NCBI GenBank assembly: GCA_030619885.1
Contig: JAUXAN010000022.1
Span: forward strand, 1 to 40,660
Source: a bacterium
Lineage (GTDB): Bacteria; Hydrothermota; DG-26; JAUXAN01
Reading direction: 5' to 3'
Length of the DNA stretch: 40,660 nt
Of the stretch, positions 1 through 7,583 are shown piece after piece. The stretch's first letter is position 1, and each line of letters begins with the position of its first letter. Both the position numbers and the translations under genes were made by a program. Under the pieces are notes generated by a model. It did no database searches. It had not been told where the DNA came from and saw only the letters and a list, made by a program, of their open reading frames with translations.

Positions 1-203
1 TAATCGGTTACGATGCCCGTTTTTATCTTCTGGTAACGTAGTATGGTTAAGGCTACAATGCCCGCCCCGTTAGAAGTGCTTGTTTTCTAACGGGGCCCGT
101 TTCGTCTGATGGCTAAGTAAATCGTCTTTTAACGTATCCGATAAACGATGCGTGTTTCCTAACCGTAACCTTTAAATTACAATACGGGCTTCGTTACCGT
201 TAA
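1..203. repeat. Gene-free inverted-repeat element with nested hairpin
   Basis: No coding region is supported in the first 281 bases. Bases 1-20 and 184-203 form an imperfect inverted repeat: the reverse complement of the left arm matches ACGGGCnTCGTnACCGnTnA at the right arm in 16 of 20 positions. Inside lies a perfect 12-bp stem (64-75 with 85-96, GCCCCGTTAGAA). The element may extend beyond the window's left edge. It looks like a small non-coding mobile or REP-type element, but this is inference. Confidence 0.45.
64..96. repeat. Hairpin repeat, GTTAGA family, copy A
   Basis: Perfect 12-bp inverted repeat (GCCCCGTTAGAA / TTCTAACGGGGC) with a 9-base loop. Related hairpins occur at 12729-12757, 36050-36078 and 37005-37037. 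There is no T-tract, so it is not a classical terminator. Confidence 0.7.
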
Positions 204-246
204 ACTCTTGACGGAATTTTGCATTTCTCTGTGGTTTATTTTTTTC

Positions 247-281
247 TTGACTTTTAGCTTCTTCTTTAGTATTTTTTATAT
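247..281 (+). promoter_or_regulatory. Sigma-70-type promoter of apgM, leaderless layout
   Basis: TTGACT at 247-252, a 17-base spacer and TATTTT at 270-275. Only six bases separate the -10 box from the ATG at 282, so transcription would begin at or next to the start codon. No Shine-Dalgarno sequence is present. Confidence 0.55.
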
Positions 282-1493
282 ATGGTTCGGATCAATGTTA
301 TTCAAAAACTCGTTTACCCCACCCCCTCTAAGATTATCCTCCTTTTGATAGATGGGCTTGGAGATATACCTTCAGAAGAAGGGGGTAAGACACCCCTCGA
401 GGCGGCATCCATACCCAATATGGATGAACTCACTAAAAAGGGAATATGCGGGCTTATGGACCCTATCTCTACTGGAATAACCCCGGGCAGTGGCCCCTCC
501 CATCTGGCACTGTTCGGTTATGACCCGTTTAAATACGACATAGGTAGGGGTGTTCTTGAGGCGTTGGGTATAGGACTTGGTATGACCAAAAAGGATGTTG
601 CTACACGAGCAAATTTCGCCACAATAAATGAAGAAGGCATAATTACTGACCGAAGGGCAGGCAGGATATCATCAGAGAAATGTAGAGAATTATGCGAACT
701 CCTGCAAGCTCGAATTAAGAGTATAGATGATGTCGAAATAGTGATTAAACCTAGTAAGGAGCACCGCTTCGTCGTCTTATTCAGAGGAGAAGGGCTCTCT
801 GATAGAATTTCTGACACAGACCCACAAAAAGATGGTCATCCACCAAAAGAGCCAAAATCTCTTCACACTGAAGCGAAAAAGACAGAGAAAATAGTAACTG
901 AATTCACAAAAAGGTCAGCAGAACTTCTCAAGTCGCATCACCCGTCAAATTTTGTTTTACTGCGTGGTTTTGCAAAGTATCCAGATATTCCATATATGAA
1001 TAAATTGTTTAAAATTAGACCTGCTGCTATAGCGACCTACCCTATGTATAAAGGGCTCGCCCGTCTGGTTGGAATGGAAATAATAGAGTGTGGAGAGACA
1101 CATAAAGAAGAGATCAAGTCTCTGAAAGAGAATTATCCAAAGTATGACTTCTTCTATGTGCATATAAAAGAGACGGACAAAGCAGGTGAGGATGGGAATT
1201 TCAGTTCAAAGACTGAGGTGCTTGAAGAGGTGGACAGATATATACCTGAAATTCTGAAATTGAAACCGGAGTGTTTTGTCATTACCGGTGACCATTCGAC
1301 ACCCTGCAAACTGAAATCACACTCATGGCACCCAAATCCACTTATATTGTATTCTCAATATTGCGGAGCGGATGGGGTAGAAAAATTCTGTGAGCGAGAG
1401 TGTGTAAAAGGAGGGTTGGGAAGACTGGACGCCACAGAATTGATGCCGCTTATGCTCGCAAATGCACTGAAACTCAAAAAATACGGTGCTTAA
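282..1493 (+). CDS. apgM: Cofactor-independent phosphoglycerate mutase, archaeal type
   Basis: Interconverts 3- and 2-phosphoglycerate in glycolysis/gluconeogenesis, in the cytosol. At 403 residues it has the usual length of the archaeal-type (ApgM) branch of the alkaline phosphatase superfamily, not the ~510-residue bacterial GpmI. Visible motifs are the N-terminal metal site LLLIDGLGD, the segment [14 protein letters not shown] carrying the putative catalytic Ser, DGHPPKEPK in the middle, and C-terminal ITGDHSTP with metal-binding Asp/His. The start at 282 is supported by a promoter placed for a leaderless mRNA. The rlpA-like gene overlaps its end by 8 bases. The family assignment is secure from motifs and length. 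Confidence 0.93.
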   Translation: MVRINVIQKLVYPTPSKIILLLIDGLGDIPSEEGGKTPLEAASIPNMDELTKKGICGLMDPISTGITPGSGPSHLALFGYDPFKYDIGRGVLEALGIGLGMTKKDVATRANFATINEEGIITDRRAGRISSEKCRELCELLQARIKSIDDVEIVIKPSKEHRFVVLFRGEGLSDRISDTDPQKDGHPPKEPKSLHTEAKKTEKIVTEFTKRSAELLKSHHPSNFVLLRGFAKYPDIPYMNKLFKIRPAAIATYPMYKGLARLVGMEIIECGETHKEEIKSLKENYPKYDFFYVHIKETDKAGEDGNFSSKTEVLEEVDRYIPEILKLKPECFVITGDHSTPCKLKSHSWHPNPLILYSQYCGADGVEKFCERECVKGGLGRLDATELMPLMLANALKLKKYGA

Positions 1494-1872
1494 AAAAGTT
1501 ATCCTTTTTTGTTTGCTGTTCGGTTTCTTCAGGATTTTCTCCTGTGGATACCACAGTAAACCTCTTGGAAAGGTTTATTACGGGAAGGCATCGTGGTATG
1601 GTAAAGAATTTCACGGAAAAAAAACTGCATCGGGTGAAATTTTCGATATGTATAAACTCACCGCTGCGCATCGAACACTTCCTCTGGGAAGTAGAGTGCG
1701 TGTAAAAAATTTAGAAAATGGAAAGACTGTGGTAGTGCGTATAAACGACCGTGGACCATTTAAAGAAGGCAGAATTATAGACTTATCTTATCAGGCTGCT
1801 AAAAAAATAGGCATGCTCAAAAAGGGAATGGTTGAAGTTAGAATAGATGTCATACCCGGAAAAGAACGATAG
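1486..1872 (+). CDS. rlpA: RlpA-like double-psi beta-barrel lipoprotein
   Basis: A 128-residue protein that begins with GTG inside the end of apgM. It has a short hydrophobic signal ending in IFSC, so Cys20 is a likely lipidation site (Phe at -2 is atypical). The rest is one RlpA/DPBB domain: YYGKASWYG, the TASGE..D segment, AAHRTLPLG with the catalytic His, and RINDRGPF with the conserved Asp. RlpA proteins are lytic transglycosylases that cleave naked glycan strands, or septal peptidoglycan binders, in the periplasm. No SPOR domain is present, so septal targeting is not shown. Translation is probably coupled to apgM. Confidence 0.88.
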   Translation: MLKKVILFCLLFGFFRIFSCGYHSKPLGKVYYGKASWYGKEFHGKKTASGEIFDMYKLTAAHRTLPLGSRVRVKNLENGKTVVVRINDRGPFKEGRIIDLSYQAAKKIGMLKKGMVEVRIDVIPGKER

Positions 1873-1910
1873 AAACTGAATCCTTCTATGGATTTGTTAC
1901 ATCTAATTAA

Positions 1911-2513
1911 ATGAGCCGCTATAGTGATGATGTCCTGGTAGAGAAAGCGCAGTCGGATGACCTTAATGCTTTTGATAAGTTAGTGAGTAGATATGAGGAA
2001 AAGATCTATAACCTTGCATATCGGATACTTAGAAACAGAGAAGATCCCGAAGATGTCCTTCAGGAGACATTCATTTCGGTTTTCAAATCGCTTAAAAAGT
2101 TCAAACGGAAGTCGGCTTTTTCTACCTGGGTGTATAGAATAGCAACGAATGCTGCTCTTATGAAACTAAGGAAGAAAAAATTGGAGACTGTATCCCTTGA
2201 TGCTCCCTTGAAGATAAGCGAAAATGAAATAAAACGGGAGACAGTCGATTGGTCAAAAAATCCAGGCAAAATATTTAAGACACAGAGATTGAGAGAAATT
2301 ATGGAACAGGCGATCGAATTACTTCCATACCACTATAAAACAGTCTTCTTGTTGAGAGATGAAGAAGGACTCTCAACTGATGAAGTGGCGAAGGTATTGA
2401 ATATTTCCGTCTCGGCTGTTAAATCGAGACTCCATAGAGCAAGGTTGTCTCTACGCGAGAAATTGACTAAATACTTTTCTACAGGCTCGTTTGAGAAACC
2501 AAAGGAAGTGTAA
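1911..2513 (+). CDS. ECF RNA polymerase sigma factor (module 1)
   Basis: A 200-residue sigma-24/RpoE-type factor. Region 2 spans about residues 20-95 (YEEKIYNLAYRILRN, DPEDVLQETF, STWVYRIATNAAL) and region 4 about 130-190 (LPYHYKTVFLLRDEEGLS, followed by a helix-turn-helix with VSAVKSRLHRARLSL). It directs RNA polymerase to stress promoters. Its stop is one base upstream of the next gene's ATG, which encodes a zinc-finger anti-sigma domain fused to Hsp20, so the pair probably forms a stress-response switch. No clear Shine-Dalgarno precedes the ATG. The target regulon cannot be read from this sequence. Confidence 0.92.
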   Translation: MSRYSDDVLVEKAQSDDLNAFDKLVSRYEEKIYNLAYRILRNREDPEDVLQETFISVFKSLKKFKRKSAFSTWVYRIATNAALMKLRKKKLETVSLDAPLKISENEIKRETVDWSKNPGKIFKTQRLREIMEQAIELLPYHYKTVFLLRDEEGLSTDEVAKVLNISVSAVKSRLHRARLSLREKLTKYFSTGSFEKPKEV

Positions 2514-2514
2514 T

Positions 2515-3279
2515 ATGGAATGTAAAGATTTAATCTTTTTCCTTTCAGATTATATAGATGGTGAACTCAATCCCAAAATTTGTGCCGAGTTAGACCAGCA
2601 CCTCAATAAATGTGAATCCTGCAGGATAGTTTTCAACACCTTTGAAAAAACGATTTATCTGTTCAAAGAAATTGAACCACACAAGCTACCAGACGGTGTC
2701 CATAACAGACTGCATAAGGTGATTAAAGAATCCTGGGAGACTAAAATGCGAATCCATCTCAAAACTTTTGCATCTAACAAAATGGAAATAAAAAATAAAA
2801 AGAAGGAGGTAGAAACTATGTCTCCAATAAGAAGGTATCACCCTTTAGCAGAGATTTCAAAAATTGAAGATATGTTCGACCGCTATCTCAACCAGTTCTT
2901 TCGTGACTTCTTCCCTAAACGTATGGTAAGAGGAGAACTCGCCAGAGTCGAATGGACACCAGCAGTTGACATTGTTGATAAAGGAACCCATTTCCTTTTG
3001 AGAAGCGAACTCCCTGGTCTAAAAAGAGAAGATATCAGCATTTCTGTGACCACTGACAGTATAGATATCAGCGGTGAAACGAAAAGAAGCGAGGAAGAGA
3101 AAAAGGAAAACTACTACAAATGCGAACGGTATTATGGGTCATTCTCCAGATCGCTTCAGATTCCTGCAGATGTTGTTCCAGATAAGGTTGAGGCATCTTT
3201 GAAAGATGGTATCCTCGAAGTGAAACTGCCTAAGAAAGAAGTTAAGAAAGTGAAAGCTATTGATGTGAAGGTTAAATAA
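2515..3279 (+). CDS. Zinc-finger anti-sigma domain in frame with Hsp20 chaperone
   Basis: An uninterrupted 254-residue frame. Residues 1-40 are a zf-HC2 anti-sigma domain with ligands Cys3, His29, Cys33 and Cys36 (HLNKCESC), followed by a helical linker to about residue 100. Residues 102-254 are a complete Hsp20/alpha-crystallin protein (WTPAVDIVDKG, SELPGLKREDISI, GSFSRSLQIPADV, and the A-x-x-x-n-G-I-L motif as ASLKDGILEVKLPKK). No transmembrane segment is seen, so the anti-sigma part is cytosolic. ATG at 2515 is chosen because it follows the sigma stop with AAAGGAAG upstream. The family roles are established: zf-HC2 proteins sequester ECF sigma factors, and Hsp20 holds unfolded proteins. 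The fusion is visible here, but a strong internal start (2818) means two products are possible. Confidence 0.85.
   Translation: MECKDLIFFLSDYIDGELNPKICAELDQHLNKCESCRIVFNTFEKTIYLFKEIEPHKLPDGVHNRLHKVIKESWETKMRIHLKTFASNKMEIKNKKKEVETMSPIRRYHPLAEISKIEDMFDRYLNQFFRDFFPKRMVRGELARVEWTPAVDIVDKGTHFLLRSELPGLKREDISISVTTDSIDISGETKRSEEEKKENYYKCERYYGSFSRSLQIPADVVPDKVEASLKDGILEVKLPKKEVKKVKAIDVKVK
2818..3279 (+). CDS. Internal start giving free Hsp20 (153 aa)
   Basis: AAGGAGGT at 2803-2810 lies seven bases before an in-frame ATG at 2818, the best Shine-Dalgarno in this operon. Translation from here gives a 153-residue small heat-shock protein of normal length (MSPIRRYHPLAEISKIEDMF...). The cell may therefore make free Hsp20 in addition to, or instead of, the anti-sigma-Hsp20 fusion. 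A hairpin at 3304-3334 follows the stop codon. Confidence 0.75.
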   Translation: MSPIRRYHPLAEISKIEDMFDRYLNQFFRDFFPKRMVRGELARVEWTPAVDIVDKGTHFLLRSELPGLKREDISISVTTDSIDISGETKRSEEEKKENYYKCERYYGSFSRSLQIPADVVPDKVEASLKDGILEVKLPKKEVKKVKAIDVKVK

Positions 3280-3464
3280 TCAACTTTCTCTTTCCTTAAC
3301 AAAAAGTCTGGGCAGAGGTATTCTGCCCAGACTTGATATTTTCTGGGGATCTCCGTCCTATTTTGCATCACTACCTTTTTGCATTTTGGACAGACCCACT
3401 TCCTCTTTTTGTGGAAACTTCTCTTTTGTTCTCTCATCGGTGCTTTACATCTTGGACAGATCAT
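3156..3464 (-). CDS. Possible small zinc-ribbon protein (doubtful)
   Basis: The N-terminal ~36 residues form a convincing zinc ribbon: CPRC near residue 3, then HKKRKWVCPKCKKV. The remaining frame runs through the 3304-3334 hairpin and then antisense to the hsp20 3' end, which is unlikely to be natural coding sequence. There is no Shine-Dalgarno before the ATG. It may be a real short gene that lost its stop codon, or a decayed remnant. No function can be assigned beyond zinc binding. Confidence 0.3.
   Translation of the reverse strand: MICPRCKAPMREQKRSFHKKRKWVCPKCKKVVMQNRTEIPRKYQVWAEYLCPDFLLRKEKVDYLTFTSIAFTFLTSFLGSFTSRIPSFKDASTLSGTTSAGI
3304..3334. terminator. Hairpin after hsp20, possibly bidirectional
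   Basis: Perfect 13-bp stem (AAGTCTGGGCAGA, 3304-3316, with 3322-3334) and a 5-base loop. On the plus strand it is followed by a weak T-rich stretch. On the minus strand it is followed by TTTTTGTT, so termination is better supported in that direction. Confidence 0.65.
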
Positions 3465-3484
3465 ATTCTATTTGTTACAATTCA

Positions 3485-3813
3485 GCCACGGATTACACGG
3501 ATTGAGTAAAACTTCTTTGAAATCGGTAAAATCTGTTTAAATCTGTCCATACGGATCCATAGATGCAATCCGTGTTATCAATTACAAAATCTGCTCTATA
3601 CTTTTTGTTCAGCTTCTTTCCTCTATACTCAATTTCTATTGGCACTTGATTTTGGAAAGGTACGTTTTTTGGACCTAACTCCTTATGAATCTTAATTACT
3701 ATACCTATCATTTTGCAAGTCAGTCCTTTGTAAATTAGTTTTAAATTGCCTGCTTTTAGTATCCTTTTAGTATCAAACGATTTCACTGATTGCTAATCTG
3801 TGAAATCCGTGGC
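3485..3813. mobile_element. Decayed GxxExxY cassette bounded by inverted repeats
   Basis: Left arm 3485-3503 (GCCACGGATTACACGGATT) and right arm 3795-3813 are inverted repeats matching at 17 of 19 positions. They bracket the GxxExxY-like fragment at 3493-3786. Related GCCACGGATTACACAGATT sequence occurs alone at 35866-35884. The arrangement resembles a small cassette of unknown transfer mechanism. Confidence 0.55.
3493..3786 (-). pseudogene. Degenerate GxxExxY-family fragment
   Basis: The frame contains LIYKGLTCKMIGIVIKIHKE followed by LGP, then VPIEIEYRGKKL and KYRADFVIDN. These match the GxxExxY family layout (helix ending H-E-L-G-P-G, later I-x-Y-x-G and A-D-l-x-V-x). The segment between, which normally carries GFLExxYxxAL, is missing, and the tail after DFVIDN is unrelated, reading into the right-hand inverted repeat. 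This indicates a deletion-bearing remnant. The function of intact GxxExxY proteins is not established. Confidence 0.6.
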
Positions 3814-3819
3814 TTCTTT

Positions 3820-4995
3820 TTATTTGTTGACTTTTTCATGGATGTGGCTCACATACTTGATTATATTACTCTGGTCCAATGGGTCTATTTTTGTGAAGAT
3901 GACACCAACTTCATACTTGTTTAGAGTTTTTTCTTCAAGTCTTGTTGTCTTACCTATAGCTTTTATCTTACGTCTCGTACCAGGAATTTTAATGGATATC
4001 TCAATGAGACTCCCGATGGGTATTAATTCATCACATTCAAATAGGATGCCGCCACCGCTTATGTTTCTCGTTTCACTTTTTTCATATTCTGCTTCTGTCA
4101 AAATGTGGTAGGTGACTTCGCACCGGGCATCGATACGGAAAAATTTTCTCTTTTCCTCATAGAAAAGATATACCCTGTTCTTGCCATCATTTTTTGCCTG
4201 ATACAGAGCAATGTCAGATTTTTTGACCAACCCTTCAGGAGTATCATCATCTATTCCAAAACTGGAAATTCCACCTGAAATGGTTAAGGAAATCTCAGCC
4301 TTTATATCCTCAACGACAAATTTAGTTGTTTGAATCATTTTTCTAACCCTCTCTGCAACTGCCAGTGCACCTGAACCCGGTGTCTCAGGAAATATTATTG
4401 CGAATTCCTCTCCACCGTATCTACATACATAATCTACCTTACGTATATTTTTTTCAAGTATGTCCGCGATTTGAGCGAGAACCCTATCACCAAAGAGATG
4501 TCCGAACTTATCATTACATCTTTTGAAATCGTCTATATCGAGCATCAACACAGAGAGATCGAGATTATATCTTTTTGCACGCAGCGTTTCTCTATAAAGA
4601 GTTTCTGTGAAAAATCGTTTGTTATAGAGATGAGTTAACTCGTCGGTAATGACCGAAGTTGAGAGTTTATCAAAAATCTCTATCTCAATTATTTTCGGAT
4701 TTTTGAGCATTTTATTCTTGTGTATGAAATAGTCAAGCATAGCAACGCGTAACCCCACATCCCGTTTTAACCTTTTGCTCAACAGAGCCTTCTGTTCGAG
4801 TATTTTATTCCAGTGTTCATTGGCTTCATCGGCATTAAAATCAAGGTTGGTGAAAATTTTGAGCAGGTCGCGGTATATCATTTTACTATTTTTCTTATAT
4901 TTTTTCTTTATCTTCTCTGTTATTCTTTCCACATTTACACTATTCTCACCCAACGACTTGATTATTCTATCAATTATATCTCTATCGCTTTTCAT
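3820..4995 (-). CDS. Diguanylate cyclase with C-terminal PilZ domain
   Basis: A 391-residue cytosolic protein. Residues 1-110 are a charged helical region. The GGDEF domain (about 115-280) has an intact active site GGEEF at 194-198 and an inhibitory I-site RKVD at 185-188, exactly five residues upstream, so it should make c-di-GMP with product inhibition. The PilZ domain (about 283-385) has both c-di-GMP-binding motifs: RxxxR at 283-287 and N-x-S-x-x-G at 311-316. Synthesis and sensing of c-di-GMP thus lie in one chain, without an EAL domain. A consensus promoter lies only seven bases from the start codon. The gene stands alone. Confidence 0.92.
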   Translation of the reverse strand: MKSDRDIIDRIIKSLGENSVNVERITEKIKKKYKKNSKMIYRDLLKIFTNLDFNADEANEHWNKILEQKALLSKRLKRDVGLRVAMLDYFIHKNKMLKNPKIIEIEIFDKLSTSVITDELTHLYNKRFFTETLYRETLRAKRYNLDLSVLMLDIDDFKRCNDKFGHLFGDRVLAQIADILEKNIRKVDYVCRYGGEEFAIIFPETPGSGALAVAERVRKMIQTTKFVVEDIKAEISLTISGGISSFGIDDDTPEGLVKKSDIALYQAKNDGKNRVYLFYEEKRKFFRIDARCEVTYHILTEAEYEKSETRNISGGGILFECDELIPIGSLIEISIKIPGTRRKIKAIGKTTRLEEKTLNKYEVGVIFTKIDPLDQSNIIKYVSHIHEKVNK

Positions 4996-5032
4996 AAGCT
5001 TTATTATAACAGGAATGTATAAATCTTGTCAA
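4996..5032 (-). promoter_or_regulatory. Consensus promoter of the cyclase, leaderless layout
   Basis: Reading on the minus strand, TTGACA (5027-5032), an 18-base spacer and TATAAT (5003-5008) are followed by seven bases and then the ATG at 4995. Transcription would start at about the first base of the codon. Confidence 0.65.
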
Positions 5033-5056
5033 TAGTTTTCTGAGTGTAAATAGTTT

Positions 5057-5084
5057 ACCCAGCACCTTTGCAAAGGTGCTGGGT
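5057..5084. terminator. 28-bp perfect palindrome abutting GWxTD stop
   Basis: ACCCAGCACCTTTG and its exact reverse complement, with no spacer. It lies directly after the stop codon of the last gene of the lysC operon (minus strand). The T-tract is weak, so it may act as a terminator or an mRNA 3'-end stabiliser. Confidence 0.55.
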
Positions 5085-6389
5085 TTACCTGCGTATCTGT
5101 ATTATAGATGGGTCGATTAGATTTTGCCAGTCAGCGCGTGTAGGTTCTTGAATTACAGATGAATAGACGAGTTCATAGTTGCCAACCCCCTTTAAATCTA
5201 CAAATATGAACTGCTTCCCACCGCCAGAATAATACAACCAGCTCTCATAAGCTTTGTATGGAAACTGCAAGGGCTGTCTATCTATTTCATCAGGGGGGCC
5301 ATATTTTATGTAAATCTTTCCCATTTCGGAGTCCCTTCCCTTAACTAATGGGGTAGAGAATTTCTTATCCACCTCTTTTATCATCTCTGCAAATTCGGTA
5401 AGGAACTCGTTTTCTTCTGTCCCAGGAATGGGGTCGTTCTTTTTCCAGAAATGGTATCGGTATTCCTCTTTTCCATTGTCAGAAAGACTGTTATAGAATT
5501 TTAAATCCTTCTCTGAAAGAAGATATTCTATCATATTATAGTATTCTGCCAGTTCAGGCTGCGGTTGAATTCTGAATGGTGTTATCTTGAAATTCCTCTC
5601 TTTCTGGACGCTGTGTTTTGTTTCTAAATCTGTGACTTCGATCTTTAATATATAATCATCCCTGCGCAGTCCCACTACATTTATTGCACCAGCCTCTACA
5701 GCAGATTCTCCTGGTTTTTCCACAATCTTTTCAGGAAGCGACTTTACAAATTTCTTATTTTTCTTGAATATCGAATACTTCACGGCAAAACTCCCAGGGA
5801 AAGATAAATTGTATATTTCACAATATGAATATAGAAGTGGGCGAAATAGATTATATTCTCTCGCGGCATTCGGAACTACTTTCAACCCATTCTTGTAGAA
5901 CTTGCCCTTAGTAGAGGTAGACTCGATACTGAAAGCAAGTTCAATATCACTCATTGTGAGTCCTTCTTCTTCAAAGGAGGGTACATCCACAGTTTCATTC
6001 ACAATACCCTTTTTGCCTGAATTTAAATCTTCAACTTTGAAGTATAACCGATAGGAATCAGGTGAAAGAAATAACTGCATTTCATCCACGACCTTCATCT
6101 GTCTCTTCTCTGCATCCTGGTAAGAAGGGATGATACATTTCGTATTCCATCTATCTTCAACGACTTTTTTACCAGAACCGTCCTTCACTTCAAGAAAGAA
6201 TTCAATCGGAGCAACGAATCCTTCTTCTACCTCTTCGTAGGTCAATGTTATATAAGGGATCTCATAGTAGACCTCAGCACAGGTGAGAGTATCTTTTACT
6301 CTGAAAAATGCAAAATCGATTACGAAATCAATCTCTCCTGTGCTTTCAAAAGGCATCAGTAGAAAATTTAATATAATCAAAAGATTCAT
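5085..6389 (-). CDS. GWxTD-like secreted protein, paralogue 2
   Basis: 434 residues with a short N-terminal hydrophobic stretch that may be a signal peptide (MNLLIILNFLLMPFESTGEI). Residues 20-290 are a beta-rich region describing strands like FVIDFAFFRVKDT and VYYEIPYITLTYEE. The C-terminal ~130 residues carry the GWxTD layout: YHFWKKNDPIPGTEENEF, then GKIYIKYGPPDEIDR, then YESWLYY and FIFVD. The name motif itself is changed: GRDSE stands where GWxTD is expected. Its neighbour at 6393 is a paralogue three bases upstream, so the two were probably duplicated in tandem. The function of this family is not known; an envelope role is inferred from the signal peptide. Confidence 0.8.
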   Translation of the reverse strand: MNLLIILNFLLMPFESTGEIDFVIDFAFFRVKDTLTCAEVYYEIPYITLTYEEVEEGFVAPIEFFLEVKDGSGKKVVEDRWNTKCIIPSYQDAEKRQMKVVDEMQLFLSPDSYRLYFKVEDLNSGKKGIVNETVDVPSFEEEGLTMSDIELAFSIESTSTKGKFYKNGLKVVPNAAREYNLFRPLLYSYCEIYNLSFPGSFAVKYSIFKKNKKFVKSLPEKIVEKPGESAVEAGAINVVGLRRDDYILKIEVTDLETKHSVQKERNFKITPFRIQPQPELAEYYNMIEYLLSEKDLKFYNSLSDNGKEEYRYHFWKKNDPIPGTEENEFLTEFAEMIKEVDKKFSTPLVKGRDSEMGKIYIKYGPPDEIDRQPLQFPYKAYESWLYYSGGGKQFIFVDLKGVGNYELVYSSVIQEPTRADWQNLIDPSIIQIRR

Positions 6390-6392
6390 CTT

Positions 6393-7583
6393 TTACCTCA
6401 TATATTTTGGAGATACCAATATATACTCGCCCCAGCCGTGTTCATCAACGAAGACAAATTTTAATTTTCTGGTGTAGTAATACCAGACCTCATAGGGCAT
6501 AGTATTGATTTCATAAGGATGTCTTTCTACTTCGTCGGGTTCTCCATATTTTATATATATCCTGCCTCTATCAGTTTTTGCCCCTTTTTTGAAAGCATAA
6601 CCGAAATGCTCGTTGGCATATCGCACCCTTCTCAAATACTTATCTTTCAATTCGTTCGCCTCTGTAGATGGTGTTGGGTCCTTCGTCTTCCAGAACTCTT
6701 TGAGTGTTTCTTCCCTCTTTTCAGGCGGTGCTTCTTTCAGTTTCTTCATATCTTCGAAAGATGCTATATATTCAAGAACTGAGATTAAATCGAAATATTC
6801 TTCATCAGAAAAGAAAGGGGGCGACTCGATAAAAAAGGTGCAAGTCCTTGTGACCGTATCATTTGAAGATGAAACTGCTATCAGAAGTGTATATTCTCCT
6901 CCCTTCAATCCATGGATGTCTATACTTTTTACAGTAGATACATCAAGAGCCATTATCTCCTTTTTTAATATAGACTGTTTCTTTTCATCTTCTATAAATG
7001 CTTCTATACTCAAATCTTCTGAATCCGGATTATAGATATCAAAAAGAAATTGGAGAGTATCATCCTCACTGCTATATCTTTTACCCACATTCATACGGTT
7101 GTCTTTTAAGAAAAGAATATCGCTTATATATAATCTTCCTGTCAGTTTTGAAACTTTAATATCCGTTTTTATACTACCTCTTTTGGTCGAATTCAAATCC
7201 TTCACCAATACTTTCAGAGAATATTCTCCTTCGGATAGCTTGATTTCCACCTTATCTCTTATGTAGAGTGTCTCTGATAGTGTTTCTTCATATCTGCTGC
7301 AAACAAACTTTCTTTCCCATACATCCCCGGTTATTTGATTGCCCTTCTTATCATAGATTATTGCGCTGATTCTATAGGTGGTTACGAAACTGTCATTATT
7401 AACTATGTATTGTAATTGGTTGGACGGTATCTCGTAGTAGACCTTCTCTATTGGTGTATCCGCATAGGAGGTTATGGACTGAATTGAAAAATCTATCTCG
7501 CCCTTTTTCAGTTCTCTACATACCAGTCGGGATTGAACAAAAAGATAGAGAATAAAAAATAGCACAAGTCTTACCTTATCCAT
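6393..7583 (-). CDS. GWxTD-like secreted protein, paralogue 1
   Basis: 396 residues with an N-terminal signal peptide (VRLVLFFILYLFVQSRLVC). As in the neighbour, a beta-rich N-terminal part contains KVYYEIPSNQLQY. It is followed by a C-terminal GWxTD-type domain: EFWKTKDPTPSTEANEL, RVRYANEHFGYAF, GRIYIKYGEPDEVER, YEVWYYY, FVFVDEHGWGEY. The name motif reads GAKTD, so Trp is replaced by Ala. The ATG lies inside the end of asd with an 8-base overlap, implying translational coupling. The C-terminal domain is clear; the cellular role is unknown. Confidence 0.83.
   Translation of the reverse strand: MDKVRLVLFFILYLFVQSRLVCRELKKGEIDFSIQSITSYADTPIEKVYYEIPSNQLQYIVNNDSFVTTYRISAIIYDKKGNQITGDVWERKFVCSRYEETLSETLYIRDKVEIKLSEGEYSLKVLVKDLNSTKRGSIKTDIKVSKLTGRLYISDILFLKDNRMNVGKRYSSEDDTLQFLFDIYNPDSEDLSIEAFIEDEKKQSILKKEIMALDVSTVKSIDIHGLKGGEYTLLIAVSSSNDTVTRTCTFFIESPPFFSDEEYFDLISVLEYIASFEDMKKLKEAPPEKREETLKEFWKTKDPTPSTEANELKDKYLRRVRYANEHFGYAFKKGAKTDRGRIYIKYGEPDEVERHPYEINTMPYEVWYYYTRKLKFVFVDEHGWGEYILVSPKYMR

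Noticed and set aside
5057-5084. Perfect palindrome as an operator of the cyclase gene
   Set aside because: It lies upstream of the -35 region and abuts the stop codon of the preceding operon, so a 3'-end role is simpler.
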